From JBBSGA01 sp038254585 (GTDB lineage Bacteria > Chloroflexota > Chloroflexia > Chloroflexales > Kallotenuaceae): a stretch of DNA of 64,000 bases. A program made the translations under genes and the position numbers. The notes under the pieces were generated by a model. That model made no database searches, was not told where the DNA came from, and worked only from the letters and a program-made list of their open reading frames with translations. The stretch covers positions 15,336 through 79,335 of the forward strand of contig JBBSGA010000001.1 in assembly GCA_038254585.1 (NCBI GenBank), read 5' to 3'. Below, piece by piece: positions 41,750-49,337 of the stretch; within the stretch, counting starts at the first letter, position 1; each line of letters opens with the position of its first letter.

Positions 41750-43372
41750 TCAATGCGCGGGCGTAGCTGCCGCCGCGCTACGACCGGCCCATTTGAGGGG
41801 CCATCCCGGAAGGAAGAGCCCGATAACGATCGCCAGCATCGCGATGTAGAACGTCCAGGTGTAGGAGCGGTCGAAGCCGGCCAGGTTCTCACTACACGCC
41901 TGCTGGATGCCCTGGGCGATCTGCTTTTGAGCCGGCTGCGGCAGGTTCTTAGGCAGGCCCGGCGGCAGGTTGAGCGCTCCCGGCGGCAGGCCCGGCGTTT
42001 CGCAGACCCCGAACCGCTCGGCGGTCTTCACGCGTGTCGCCTCCTGAAATTGCTGCTGCTGAGCCTTCACCTGCGGTGAGAGTGTGCTCACAAGGATCGT
42101 GGCCAGAATCGCGACGCCGACCGACTGCACCACGAAGCGCGTGGAATTGACCAGCGACGAGCCGCGTGGAAGGGTATTACGCGGAACCGCGGAGAGAGCA
42201 GTCGCAAATGTGGTCTGCACAGTCATCCCCAGTGCCATACCGCGTAGGGAGAGCAGGAAGAGAATCCAGCTAATCGGCGTCGTCGCCTCGAGCTTCGCAA
42301 GCTGCCACGTGTTGATCAGCAGGATCGTGAATCCCGTTACCACGAGCGGACGCGGCCCGATCTTGTCGTAGAGCCGGCCCGCTATCGGAGTGACGACACC
42401 TGATGTCAGCGCCATGGGTAGCAGGATGAAGCCGGTCGCCAGGGCCGTCCGTCCGCGCAGCGCCTGGAGATAGACGGGCAGGAGGAACTCGGCGCCAAAG
42501 AGCGCGAGAACCGTAACATAGCCGATAAGGCTCGCCGTGAGGAACGTGGGCCGTTTGTAAAGGCGGAGATCCAGCAGCGGCTCTTTCGCCACAAATAGCT
42601 CGATCAGACCGAACGCCAGCAGTGAGGCGGCGCCGATGCCGAACCAGGTCAGCACCCCGGTCGAGCTCCAGCCCCGGTCGGCCGCAATCGAGGCGGCATA
42701 CAGCACCGACCCAAATCCGGCGATGGCCGTGATGAGGCCCAACGGATCAAGTGCCGGCTTGCGCGGATGCTTGTTCTCGCGCAGGAACCGCGACGCCAGT
42801 GTCAGGCCGACCAGCCCAACCGGAATGTTGATGAAGAAGATCGCGCGCCACAGATTCTGGTCGACGAGCCAGCCCCCGAGGATTGGGCCGAGTGCGGGCG
42901 CAACCACCAGGGCAATGCCGAAGTAGCCAAGCGCCAGACCCTGCTCTTCCACCGGAAAGGCGGAGTAGAGCAGCGCCGATGCGAGCGGCTGCGCGACCCC
43001 GCCGCCGGCCCCTTGAAGTGCGCGCGCCGCCACGAGGAACCAGAGGTTCGGCGAGAGGCCGCACAGGACCGAGCCGAGCACGAAGACCATGAGCCCGCCG
43101 ATATACATCCGCTTGCTCCCGAACCGGTCGGCCAGGTAGCCTGATATCGGAGTGCTCACCCCGAGCGCAAGCACATAGACGCTGATAATCCACTGCGAGT
43201 CGTTCAGCGTAGCGCCGAACTCGCCGCGCAAGGTCTGAAAGGCCACATTCACGACGGTCGTGTCGAGGATGATCATGAAGATGCCGAAGACGACCGAGAT
43301 CAGCACCTTCCACTTGTAGGCCAGCCGGCCCTGAGGCTCAGATTCCGCCTGAGCCGGTCTCTGTTGGTCCAT
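41750..43372 (-). CDS. MFS drug exporter, DHA2/EmrB-QacA type
   Basis: A 540-residue major facilitator with about 14 helices. The family motifs include FMIILDTTVVNVAFQTL (motif D), LADRFGSKRMYIGG (motif A), and GPILGGWLVD (motif C, typical of drug antiporters), plus a long loop before the last helix. AGGGGACAC precedes the ATG at 43372. It lies directly after a deleted tetR gene, its likely former repressor. Substrate unknown; drug/proton antiport is expected from the family. Confidence 0.92.
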   Translation of the reverse strand: MDQQRPAQAESEPQGRLAYKWKVLISVVFGIFMIILDTTVVNVAFQTLRGEFGATLNDSQWIISVYVLALGVSTPISGYLADRFGSKRMYIGGLMVFVLGSVLCGLSPNLWFLVAARALQGAGGGVAQPLASALLYSAFPVEEQGLALGYFGIALVVAPALGPILGGWLVDQNLWRAIFFINIPVGLVGLTLASRFLRENKHPRKPALDPLGLITAIAGFGSVLYAASIAADRGWSSTGVLTWFGIGAASLLAFGLIELFVAKEPLLDLRLYKRPTFLTASLIGYVTVLALFGAEFLLPVYLQALRGRTALATGFILLPMALTSGVVTPIAGRLYDKIGPRPLVVTGFTILLINTWQLAKLEATTPISWILFLLSLRGMALGMTVQTTFATALSAVPRNTLPRGSSLVNSTRFVVQSVGVAILATILVSTLSPQVKAQQQQFQEATRVKTAERFGVCETPGLPPGALNLPPGLPKNLPQPAQKQIAQGIQQACSENLAGFDRSYTWTFYIAMLAIVIGLFLPGWPLKWAGRSAAAATPAH

Positions 43373-43381
43373 GTGTCCCCT

Positions 43382-43692
43382 TCATGATGTTCGAGAGCGC
43401 AGCTGTTGTTCTGAAGACGCATCTTCCTGATACCTGGTTCGTATGCCATCAAAGATGATTGAGACAAGTGCGTTGCTGACGTTGGCGAGCGAACATTCGT
43501 CACTCGCCACCGCGTCGTCGTAGTCCGCCCTGAAGAGGCTCAGGAGCAGCCGCACGATCACGGGCGTAGGTAGAGCCTGGGCGATATCACCTTCAACCCA
43601 TGCGCTGCATCAAGAATGGCGTCCTCGCGAGCCTGCCGCTGGCGTTCCCGCGAGGTAAAACCATCAATCGTCACCTCTCTTTCGTCCGCCAT
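43382..43692 (-). pseudogene. Deleted TetR-type regulator remnant
   Basis: From ATG 43692 the frame reads MADEREVTIDGF, TSRERQRQAREDAILDAAHGL, the usual start of a TetR protein, then hits a stop. In another frame the sequence continues GDIAQALPTPVIVRLLLSLF and SLANVSNALVSIIFDGIRTRY, ending with TGA at 43382 just 9 bases before the MFS gene. A normal TetR protein is about 190-200 residues, so roughly 270-290 bases, with the helix-turn-helix core, appear to be missing. Confidence 0.7.
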
Positions 43693-43997
43693 GGGTAGAA
43701 CTTATAAGTTTCGGCAGTATACCACTTTGTCTAGTTTGAAAATGGTATGTTAACTAATTGCCCATTTGTTGTCGCATCTTTTTACCGTCGTGTGCCGGCG
43801 GCGATGCGCGAGCCGCGGAGATGGTCGGGACAGCGGCGGCGCTTGCCGAATGCGGCCCTTCGTCCTAAACTTGGGTGCTCACGGAGAGTGTAGATATTGG
43901 CTGGCTCCAGGCTGGGAGGCCGGAGTGTGACTCATCCGAACGGATGAGTCACTGGCACCAGCGGCAAACGTTGAAGCTTCAAGGAGGGAAGGCAGCG
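43693..43997. other. AT-richer intergenic region with operator-like repeat
   Basis: About 300 bases upstream of the tetR remnant and before the aquaporin gene. A TATACCACTTTG ... AAAATGGTATG stretch (about 43714-43750) is an imperfect inverted repeat and could be the former TetR operator. The second half holds the hairpin described separately. Confidence 0.45.
43927..43952 (+). promoter_or_regulatory. Perfect 12-bp hairpin upstream of the aquaporin gene
   Basis: GTGACTCATCCG (43927-43938) pairs with CGGATGAGTCAC (43941-43952) around AA, 45 bases before the GTG start. The absence of a T-run argues against a terminator; it may be a dimer operator or a leader structure. Confidence 0.45.
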
Positions 43998-44737
43998 GTG
44001 ACAAGTAACTGGCTCAAGGTAGCGGTGGCGGAAGCGATCGAAACCTTCGCTCTCACCTTTGTCGGCATTATGGCGATCTCAGGCGCGGGCATTGCGGGCG
44101 CCCCGGCCGGCATCGCCAACCTGGCGTCGATCGGGTTTGCCCACGGCCTCGCAATCGCCGTCATGGTCGCCGCGCTCGGGGCGATCTCCGGGGGGCATTT
44201 AACCCGGCGGTCACCTTCGGATTCGTCGTCACCGGGCGTATGAAGCCGGCTACCGGGGCAATGTACTGGGTGTCACAGCTCGTCGGCGCGACGCTCGCCG
44301 CCTTGATTCTCGCCGGCCTGTTCGGCACGGGTCCCGTCAGCGGAGGCACACCGGATCTCGGCAAGAACGTCAGCTTCACCGCGGGTATCGTGATCGAGGC
44401 GATCACCATGTTTTTCCTGGTGCTCGTCGTCTTTGGCACGGCCGTCGACGAGCGCGCGCCAAAGTCTGTCTTTCCGCTGGCGATCGGACTGACGATTGCG
44501 CTCGACATCATGGGCGCCGGGCCGCTCACCGGTGCGTCGATGAACCCGGCCCGAACCTTCGGCTCCGCACTCGCCTCGGGCCACTGGTCAAATCATCTCG
44601 TCTACTGGATCGGTCCACTCCTAGGCGGCGCAGCCGCCGGCCTGCTGCAGCACTTCTTCCTCATGGAGCGCGCCGCTGCCCCGGAGGTTGGGGTCCGGGG
44701 CGGCCCCGCCCCGAGCGAAGAGCGGGGCAACGTCTAG
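43998..44737 (+). pseudogene. Aquaporin/glycerol channel (MIP family) with frameshift
   Basis: The N-terminal frame starts at GTG 43998 after GGAGGG and reads TSNWLKVAVAEAIETFALTF, then IGFAHGLAIAVMVAAL and ISGGH. At the T-run 44198-44200 the frame is lost: one extra base would restore FNPAVTFGFVVTGR, the first NPA motif. The second part continues KPATGAMYWVSQLVGATLAA, GASMNPARTFGSALA (second NPA) and ends at 44737. A total of ~245 residues is the normal MIP length. The one-base change may be real or an error in a homopolymer context. Confidence 0.72.
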
Positions 44738-44766
44738 CCCAGTTTGTTGACTACGGTCGTCCCGCA

Positions 44767-44772
44767 TATAAT
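44767..44772 (+). promoter_or_regulatory. -10 box of the DUF218 gene (leaderless)
   Basis: TATAAT ends nine bases before the ATG at 44782, with TTGACT 14 bases upstream of the box, a short spacing. No ribosome binding site is present before the ATG. Confidence 0.55.
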
Positions 44773-44781
44773 AGAGTTCGT

Positions 44782-45339
44782 ATGGCGCCACACATAACGC
44801 TCAGCGCACTTCTGCGCCCCGTACGCCGAATATTCGGGGTCGCTCTCCTCGCTCTCGCCGTGCTCATCGGGATTGGGGCGGTTATCGTGCTGCAGGCCAG
44901 CCGCGACGAGGCGACGGCCGCAGATACGGCGATCTTAGTGCTTGGCGGTGCGGGAGGTGGGCAGGCGGCACGGCTCGACCGCGCCGTACGCCTCTACCTC
45001 GCAGGTCAGATCTCCCGCATCATCCTGGCCGGCGGCGACACCGGGCCGGCGCGCACCATGCTTGTAACCCGCGGAGTCGTCCAGGACAAGATCGCCGAGG
45101 TGCGTGACCCGACGGAACAGGGGCAGCTTCGGGGCGCACAAAAGCTAGTTGAGGAGTCACATGCAAGTGACGCCATGCTGATCGGGGAGCCGGTCGAATC
45201 GCTTCGCCTCCTAAAGATGGCGCGTGACATGGGTCTGCCGCTGCACAGCGCCCCGACCGGCGCGGATAGCACCATTAACCTCGCCAGTGTCGCGAGCGAG
45301 GTCGAGCGCTATCTTGTCTACTGTTTCGCCGGCCGGTAA
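44782..45339 (+). CDS. YdcF/DUF218-like membrane protein
   Basis: A 185-residue protein with an N-terminal membrane helix (LLALAVLIGIGAVIVL) and an external Rossmann-like domain of the DUF218 (YdcF/SanA) type: DTAILVLGGAGGG, RLDRAVRLYLAGQISRIIL AGG-like segment and SHASDAMLIGEPVESLRLL. Function in the family is mostly unknown; members are often linked to envelope biogenesis. Shorter than the usual ~200-250. Confidence 0.7.
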   Translation: MAPHITLSALLRPVRRIFGVALLALAVLIGIGAVIVLQASRDEATAADTAILVLGGAGGGQAARLDRAVRLYLAGQISRIILAGGDTGPARTMLVTRGVVQDKIAEVRDPTEQGQLRGAQKLVEESHASDAMLIGEPVESLRLLKMARDMGLPLHSAPTGADSTINLASVASEVERYLVYCFAGR

Positions 45340-45369
45340 GGTGGTACGGTACGTATCGGATGGTGGCCT

Positions 45370-46038
45370 ATGAACGCTTCGTTTACGGCGGCGGTCGAGG
45401 CCGCCATCGCACAGCTCGACGCCACCAATACGGCGCGCGAAACCGCGCTCGTAACTTCTCGCGCGCTGATCCGTCAGTGCGCGAATACGATCCGCGCGAT
45501 TCATCGCCACGAGTGGGCCGAGGCCGAGCAGCTCGTGGCCGCGGCAACGGCTACCGCGGTAGAGCTCCGTGGGCGGCTCGACATCTATCCGGCTATCTTT
45601 CATGCCGGGTACTCCCAGGATGCTCTCAAAGAGTATGCCGAGGCGCGGCTCACGCTGGCCCTGGTATGCAACCTCCCGCTCCCCACGCCGGAAGATATCC
45701 AGGTCGAGCCGGCCGCCTATCTCAATGGGCTGGCCGAGGCAGCCAGCGAGCTCAGGCGCTATCTGCTTGACAGTCTGCGGCGCGGCGATACGAGCGATTG
45801 CGAGCACCTTCTGTCGGCCATGGACGAGGTGTATAGCCTGCTCGTGACGGTCGACTATCCTGACGCGGTAACCGGCGGGTTGCGGCGGACAACCGATGCT
45901 TTGCGGGCAGTGCTCGAGCGTACGCGTGGAGATCTGACGGCAACGCTTCGGCAAGATCAGCTGATCGCGGCACTCAAACAGGTCGAAGAGCGGGTGGAAC
46001 GGGCCGGGGACCGTGGCCAGGGGTCCAAGGCTGGCTGA
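45370..46038 (+). CDS. Translin-family protein
   Basis: A 222-residue all-helical protein with the translin/Trax pattern: ELRRYLLDSLRRGD, LLSAMDEVYSLLVTVDYPDA, GGLRRTTDALRAVLERTRGD. In eukaryotes translin and Trax bind and degrade RNA. Prokaryotic homologues exist but are not common. The Trax-type metal-binding Glu residues (E in RARLTLALV region, MDEV, ERTRGD) seem partly kept, so nuclease activity is possible. ATG at 45370 follows a GGATGGTGG stretch. Confidence 0.8.
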   Translation: MNASFTAAVEAAIAQLDATNTARETALVTSRALIRQCANTIRAIHRHEWAEAEQLVAAATATAVELRGRLDIYPAIFHAGYSQDALKEYAEARLTLALVCNLPLPTPEDIQVEPAAYLNGLAEAASELRRYLLDSLRRGDTSDCEHLLSAMDEVYSLLVTVDYPDAVTGGLRRTTDALRAVLERTRGDLTATLRQDQLIAALKQVEERVERAGDRGQGSKAG

Positions 46039-46106
46039 ATGGGAGAATCGACCGTTCTCAGACCGGACGACACCATGGCGCCATACGGATACGAGCATAG
46101 GAAACT

Positions 46107-46718
46107 GTGACAACCGAAACAGCTGCAATTCATGACGCTCTGCCACCAGGACCACGCTCTGCTCTCCATGCATGCGCGCTCGCGCTCGGCGCCTCACGCG
46201 GGCCGACGCTCTTGCGATCGGCGGTGCCCCAGTGGGAAGCGACACTTCGGAGTCGTATCGGCGACCAGCTTTTTGCGCCCGCGGACGCCGGGCGGCCCGC
46301 GGCGCAAGCATGGGTTGGCGCCGTCTGGCTGGAGCCCCAACGGCAGACGTGGCGCGCGGAGCTCGGCGAAATAGCAGCGGAGCTTCCCGGCGGCGGGCTT
46401 CTCTCGATCATCGTCTCGCTCCCTCTGGCGTTCCTGCACGGAGGAGGGAGCCCGGCGTCGCTCGGCATGCTGCCAAGCGGCGCCTGGCAGCTCAGGCGCG
46501 GGCTCACCCGGTCCGGTTTCCGCGTCGAGCGCACCTTCGCCTTCCACACGCCGCGTTCGAGCATGCTGCACTGGTTGGCCACGCGGCTTCGATCCCGGCG
46601 CCCGGACTGGAGCGATCGTGTGCATTCCGCCATGCGCCGGCGCTTCGCAGCGTCGGACTTCATCCTGCCGCTGGCAACCGCGGGACTTATCCAGGCACGC
46701 GCAGGTATGCGTCCGTGA
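46107..46718 (+). CDS. Hypothetical 203-residue protein, possible degenerate methyltransferase
   Basis: Begins at a GTG after ATAGGAAACT. It contains a long Rossmann-like piece (GELGEIAAELPGGG, LSIIVSLPLAFLHGGG, RGLTRSGFRVERTFAFHTP), reminiscent of the C-terminal half of SAM-dependent methyltransferases but lacking a clear SAM motif. The last helix is a basic patch (RLRSRRPDW). Its stop overlaps the GTG of the next gene (GTGA), so both are translated together. Function unknown. Confidence 0.6.
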   Translation: MTTETAAIHDALPPGPRSALHACALALGASRGPTLLRSAVPQWEATLRSRIGDQLFAPADAGRPAAQAWVGAVWLEPQRQTWRAELGEIAAELPGGGLLSIIVSLPLAFLHGGGSPASLGMLPSGAWQLRRGLTRSGFRVERTFAFHTPRSSMLHWLATRLRSRRPDWSDRVHSAMRRRFAASDFILPLATAGLIQARAGMRP

Positions 46719-48037
46719 GCGATCCTTCCGTGGCACCCGAACTCCAGCCCACGATCAACATCGCGGTCGGCGAGATGGATCGCTGGCTGGATACCATGCG
46801 CGGCCCGCGAGGCTACACCGGCCCGACCGCCGATTGGTGGCGGCATGGCTTCACCTGGACCGGCACCACCCTGGACTGGCGCTACGAAGGTATCATCTGC
46901 GGCTACATCGCGCTGTGGCGCCGCACGCTCGACGGGCACTGGCTCGCGAAGGCACAATGGGCCGCCGACGACCTCTTGGCCGGCCAGAGCCCCGGCGGTC
47001 ACTTTAGCTATGGTCCCGCAAAGTTCGGCTCCTACGTTGCCGCTACGCCACACGGCGCGGCGTGCGCGATCGGGCTACTGGAGTTGGCCCTCGCCCTGCG
47101 TGAGGCACATAGTGAGGCCTGGCAACCGTATGCAGCGGCGGCGGAGCTGACAATTCACGGGGTGCTCGTCGGCGAGCTCTGGGACGCCGCGCACCGGCTT
47201 TTCCGCGAGGCACCTGCGGATGGCCGCTTTTTGCCGCACCATGGCGCTTCAGTTTGCGAGGCGCTGTTCCGGCAGGCTGAGCTACGACATGCCGCCGAGC
47301 CGATTGAGCAATACGCGCTTCCCACGGCTCGGGCGATCCTCGCCCAGCAGGTGCATCGCAGCGGCGACAGGCTCGACGGCGCGATCCCATACCACGTCGA
47401 CGGCACACGCGGCCCGCACAAGTACTTGCCGGTCTGTATCGCACGCTGTATACCCGCCCTCTTACAGAGCTATACCTGGACCGGCGACGCCCGCTTCGTC
47501 GAGGGAGCGTGGCGTGCATTCGCGTTCCTCCAGCGCTGGCGCAATGCCGACGGCTCGTTTCCCGCGGTCGTCTATCCCGGCGGCCGGAGTAATCAGTATC
47601 CGCACTGGATCGCCGCTACCGGCGATATCCTGCGCGCCGGCGTCGCCCTGCGCGACCATGGCATTAGCACCGAAGTCGATGCGACGTGGTGGTGGCTCCT
47701 GCATGCGCAGGATGGCAGCGGTGGCATTGCGACGGCCCATGGGATCGGTGCTCAGATGCGCCAGCGCCGGCCGCGCCTTCCCGACGTCCGGGACCTTCGC
47801 CATGTGCCGGGGTGGTGCGATAAAGCGTTCCGCGCCCTCGCAGCCGCGGCGACCGACGTGAGGCCGCTGGACCGGGCTCTGAGCAGCCAGCACCGCTGTA
47901 CCTTCCACGGCCGGCTTCTGACCTTCTCCGAAGACGAAACCACGGTCGAGATCTGCCACGGACGCGAGGTGCGCTACCGTTGGCGCAAGAGCGACGACTG
48001 GCCGGCGATTTGCGCTCCCGAGTTCGTCACGGAGTAG
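46715..48037 (+). CDS. Alpha/alpha-toroid protein of unknown function
   Basis: A 440-residue protein of helical hairpins. The GTG start overlaps the previous stop. Aromatic and charged repeats such as GYTGPTADWWRHGFTWTGTT, WRRTLDGHWLAKAQWAADDL, HSYTWTGDARFVEGAWRAFA-like (YTWTGDARFVEGAWRAFA) and GSGGIATAHG fit a six-hairpin glycosidase-type or prenyltransferase-type toroid. The residues D and W in DWRYEG and WIAATGD could form a sugar-binding cleft. I cannot assign the activity; context (glycan genes) suggests polysaccharide work. Confidence 0.6.
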   Translation: MSDPSVAPELQPTINIAVGEMDRWLDTMRGPRGYTGPTADWWRHGFTWTGTTLDWRYEGIICGYIALWRRTLDGHWLAKAQWAADDLLAGQSPGGHFSYGPAKFGSYVAATPHGAACAIGLLELALALREAHSEAWQPYAAAAELTIHGVLVGELWDAAHRLFREAPADGRFLPHHGASVCEALFRQAELRHAAEPIEQYALPTARAILAQQVHRSGDRLDGAIPYHVDGTRGPHKYLPVCIARCIPALLQSYTWTGDARFVEGAWRAFAFLQRWRNADGSFPAVVYPGGRSNQYPHWIAATGDILRAGVALRDHGISTEVDATWWWLLHAQDGSGGIATAHGIGAQMRQRRPRLPDVRDLRHVPGWCDKAFRALAAAATDVRPLDRALSSQHRCTFHGRLLTFSEDETTVEICHGREVRYRWRKSDDWPAICAPEFVTE

Positions 48038-48076
48038 TAATTGGCTGGCCGCGGCCAGTTGGCCGCCGGTATGTGG

Positions 48077-48082
48077 TACACT
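48077..48082 (+). promoter_or_regulatory. -10 box upstream of the glycan gene cluster
   Basis: TACACT ends ten bases before the ATG at 48093, again a leaderless layout. It would drive the 33-residue frame and the methyltransferase and glycosyltransferase genes after it. Confidence 0.5.
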
Positions 48083-48092
48083 TGCCTCTCGC

Positions 48093-48194
48093 ATGTATGC
48101 ATTGAGTCGGCCGGCCCGGTCTACCACCTCGGTAGAGTTCATCCGTATCGCCCGGCAGCGCTCGATACTCGAGACAGTGCCTGATGGAGATTGA
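48093..48194 (+). CDS. Possible leader peptide, 33 residues
   Basis: A short frame starting MYALSRPARSTTSVEFIRIA and ending QRSILETVPDGD. It starts 10 bases after a -10 box, so it may be translated from a leaderless transcript, and its stop lies 8 bases inside the methyltransferase gene (start 48184), which would couple the two. No family known. It may also be just an untranslated leader. Confidence 0.4.
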   Translation: MYALSRPARSTTSVEFIRIARQRSILETVPDGD

Positions 48195-49329
48195 ACCCAC
48201 GACCTCTACTTCGCCGGGCGTAGATCTTTCCTACGTCGACGAATTGCCCCCGTGGCTTACGTTCGACCAGTTTGGGCGTTATTCGACGCTGCGCGAGGCC
48301 CTGGAGGCAGCACGGGTAGCTCTCGATCAGCCGGCGTTTTCAGTGCTCGACGTTGGTGGGTGGACAAGGCAGATCCTCGGTGGTGAGGGACTACCCATTG
48401 TGTACTTTCTGCCTGGCGACGACGTGCTGGTAGTCGACCAGGTCGAGAGCTCGCTGCCCCACTACCGGCGGGGTGATGGAACGAGTCTGGATTTTGCCGA
48501 CGACAGCTTCGATTTCGTTACGTCGGCCGACACACTCGAGCATATTCAGGCACCACGACGACCAAGCTTCATCCGGGAGCTGATCCGAGTTTCACGTTAT
48601 GGTGTGCTACTCATTGCACCTTTTAGGCATCCGGTTGTCGACGCAGCAGAAGAATTCTTATTTGCCTACATCAAAGCAGAACTGGGGTATGTTCAGCAGC
48701 AGCTAGCAGAGCACCGTGGCTATGGTCTACCTGACCTGCAGGCAACCACAGAGCTGCTCTCGGAGATGGGGCTTTCATACCGCACGTATCCTTCCGGCTA
48801 TATCCATAGCTGGCTGGCGATGATGCTTGCGAAACACTACTTGTTCGGTCTTACCGACGACCCAGAAATCCACATGCGGGTCGACCAATACTATATTCGG
48901 TGGCTTGCTGCCGACGAGCGCCGCGAGCCGAGCTACCGGCATTATGTCGTTACGGCCAAGGATAATCGGTGTGATTGGCTAGGGGGCGTCGACATGGCGC
49001 TTCGGCCAACAGTTCGGGCCGGCGGCAGCTCGGATGTAAGCACGTGGCAGCAGACCGTCAACTGGTTGATCGGCCTGGTAGCACTGAAGCGTAATGCCGC
49101 GTCTGCAGCGCATACGGAGCCTCAACGTGCACTTGAGCAGACAGTAGCGGCACAACAACAACAGATCGATCATTTGCTGCGGATGGTTAGCCAGCGGGAT
49201 GCCCAATTGGCCGATCTTCAGGCGCGCTCGGAATGGCAGAGCCAGCTGCTCGATCAAAGCCACCAGCAGCTAGAGCGGGTAGCAAACGGCGCGATCATGC
49301 GCATCTTGAACGGCATCAAGCGGAGATAG
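48184..49329 (+). CDS. SAM-dependent methyltransferase with C-terminal coiled coil
   Basis: A 381-residue protein. The class I methyltransferase core has FSVLDVGGWTRQILGG (motif I-like), SSLPHYRRGDGTSLDFADD and FDFVTSADTLEHIQAP (the DVLEHV-type motif), placed about 50-130. The middle is unusual; residues 305-375 are a Gln-rich coiled coil (EQTVAAQQQQIDHLL, MVSQRDAQLADLQARSEW). The tail runs close to the next gene and is shared in style with the glycosyltransferases, which also end in coiled coils. Probable glycan or O-antigen-capping methylation. Confidence 0.72.
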   Translation: MEIEPTTSTSPGVDLSYVDELPPWLTFDQFGRYSTLREALEAARVALDQPAFSVLDVGGWTRQILGGEGLPIVYFLPGDDVLVVDQVESSLPHYRRGDGTSLDFADDSFDFVTSADTLEHIQAPRRPSFIRELIRVSRYGVLLIAPFRHPVVDAAEEFLFAYIKAELGYVQQQLAEHRGYGLPDLQATTELLSEMGLSYRTYPSGYIHSWLAMMLAKHYLFGLTDDPEIHMRVDQYYIRWLAADERREPSYRHYVVTAKDNRCDWLGGVDMALRPTVRAGGSSDVSTWQQTVNWLIGLVALKRNAASAAHTEPQRALEQTVAAQQQQIDHLLRMVSQRDAQLADLQARSEWQSQLLDQSHQQLERVANGAIMRILNGIKRR

Positions 49330-49337
49330 TCATACCG

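Noticed and set aside
45752..45973. Small frames antisense to translin as genes
   Set aside because: They have no ribosome binding sites and the opposite strand encodes a clear translin.
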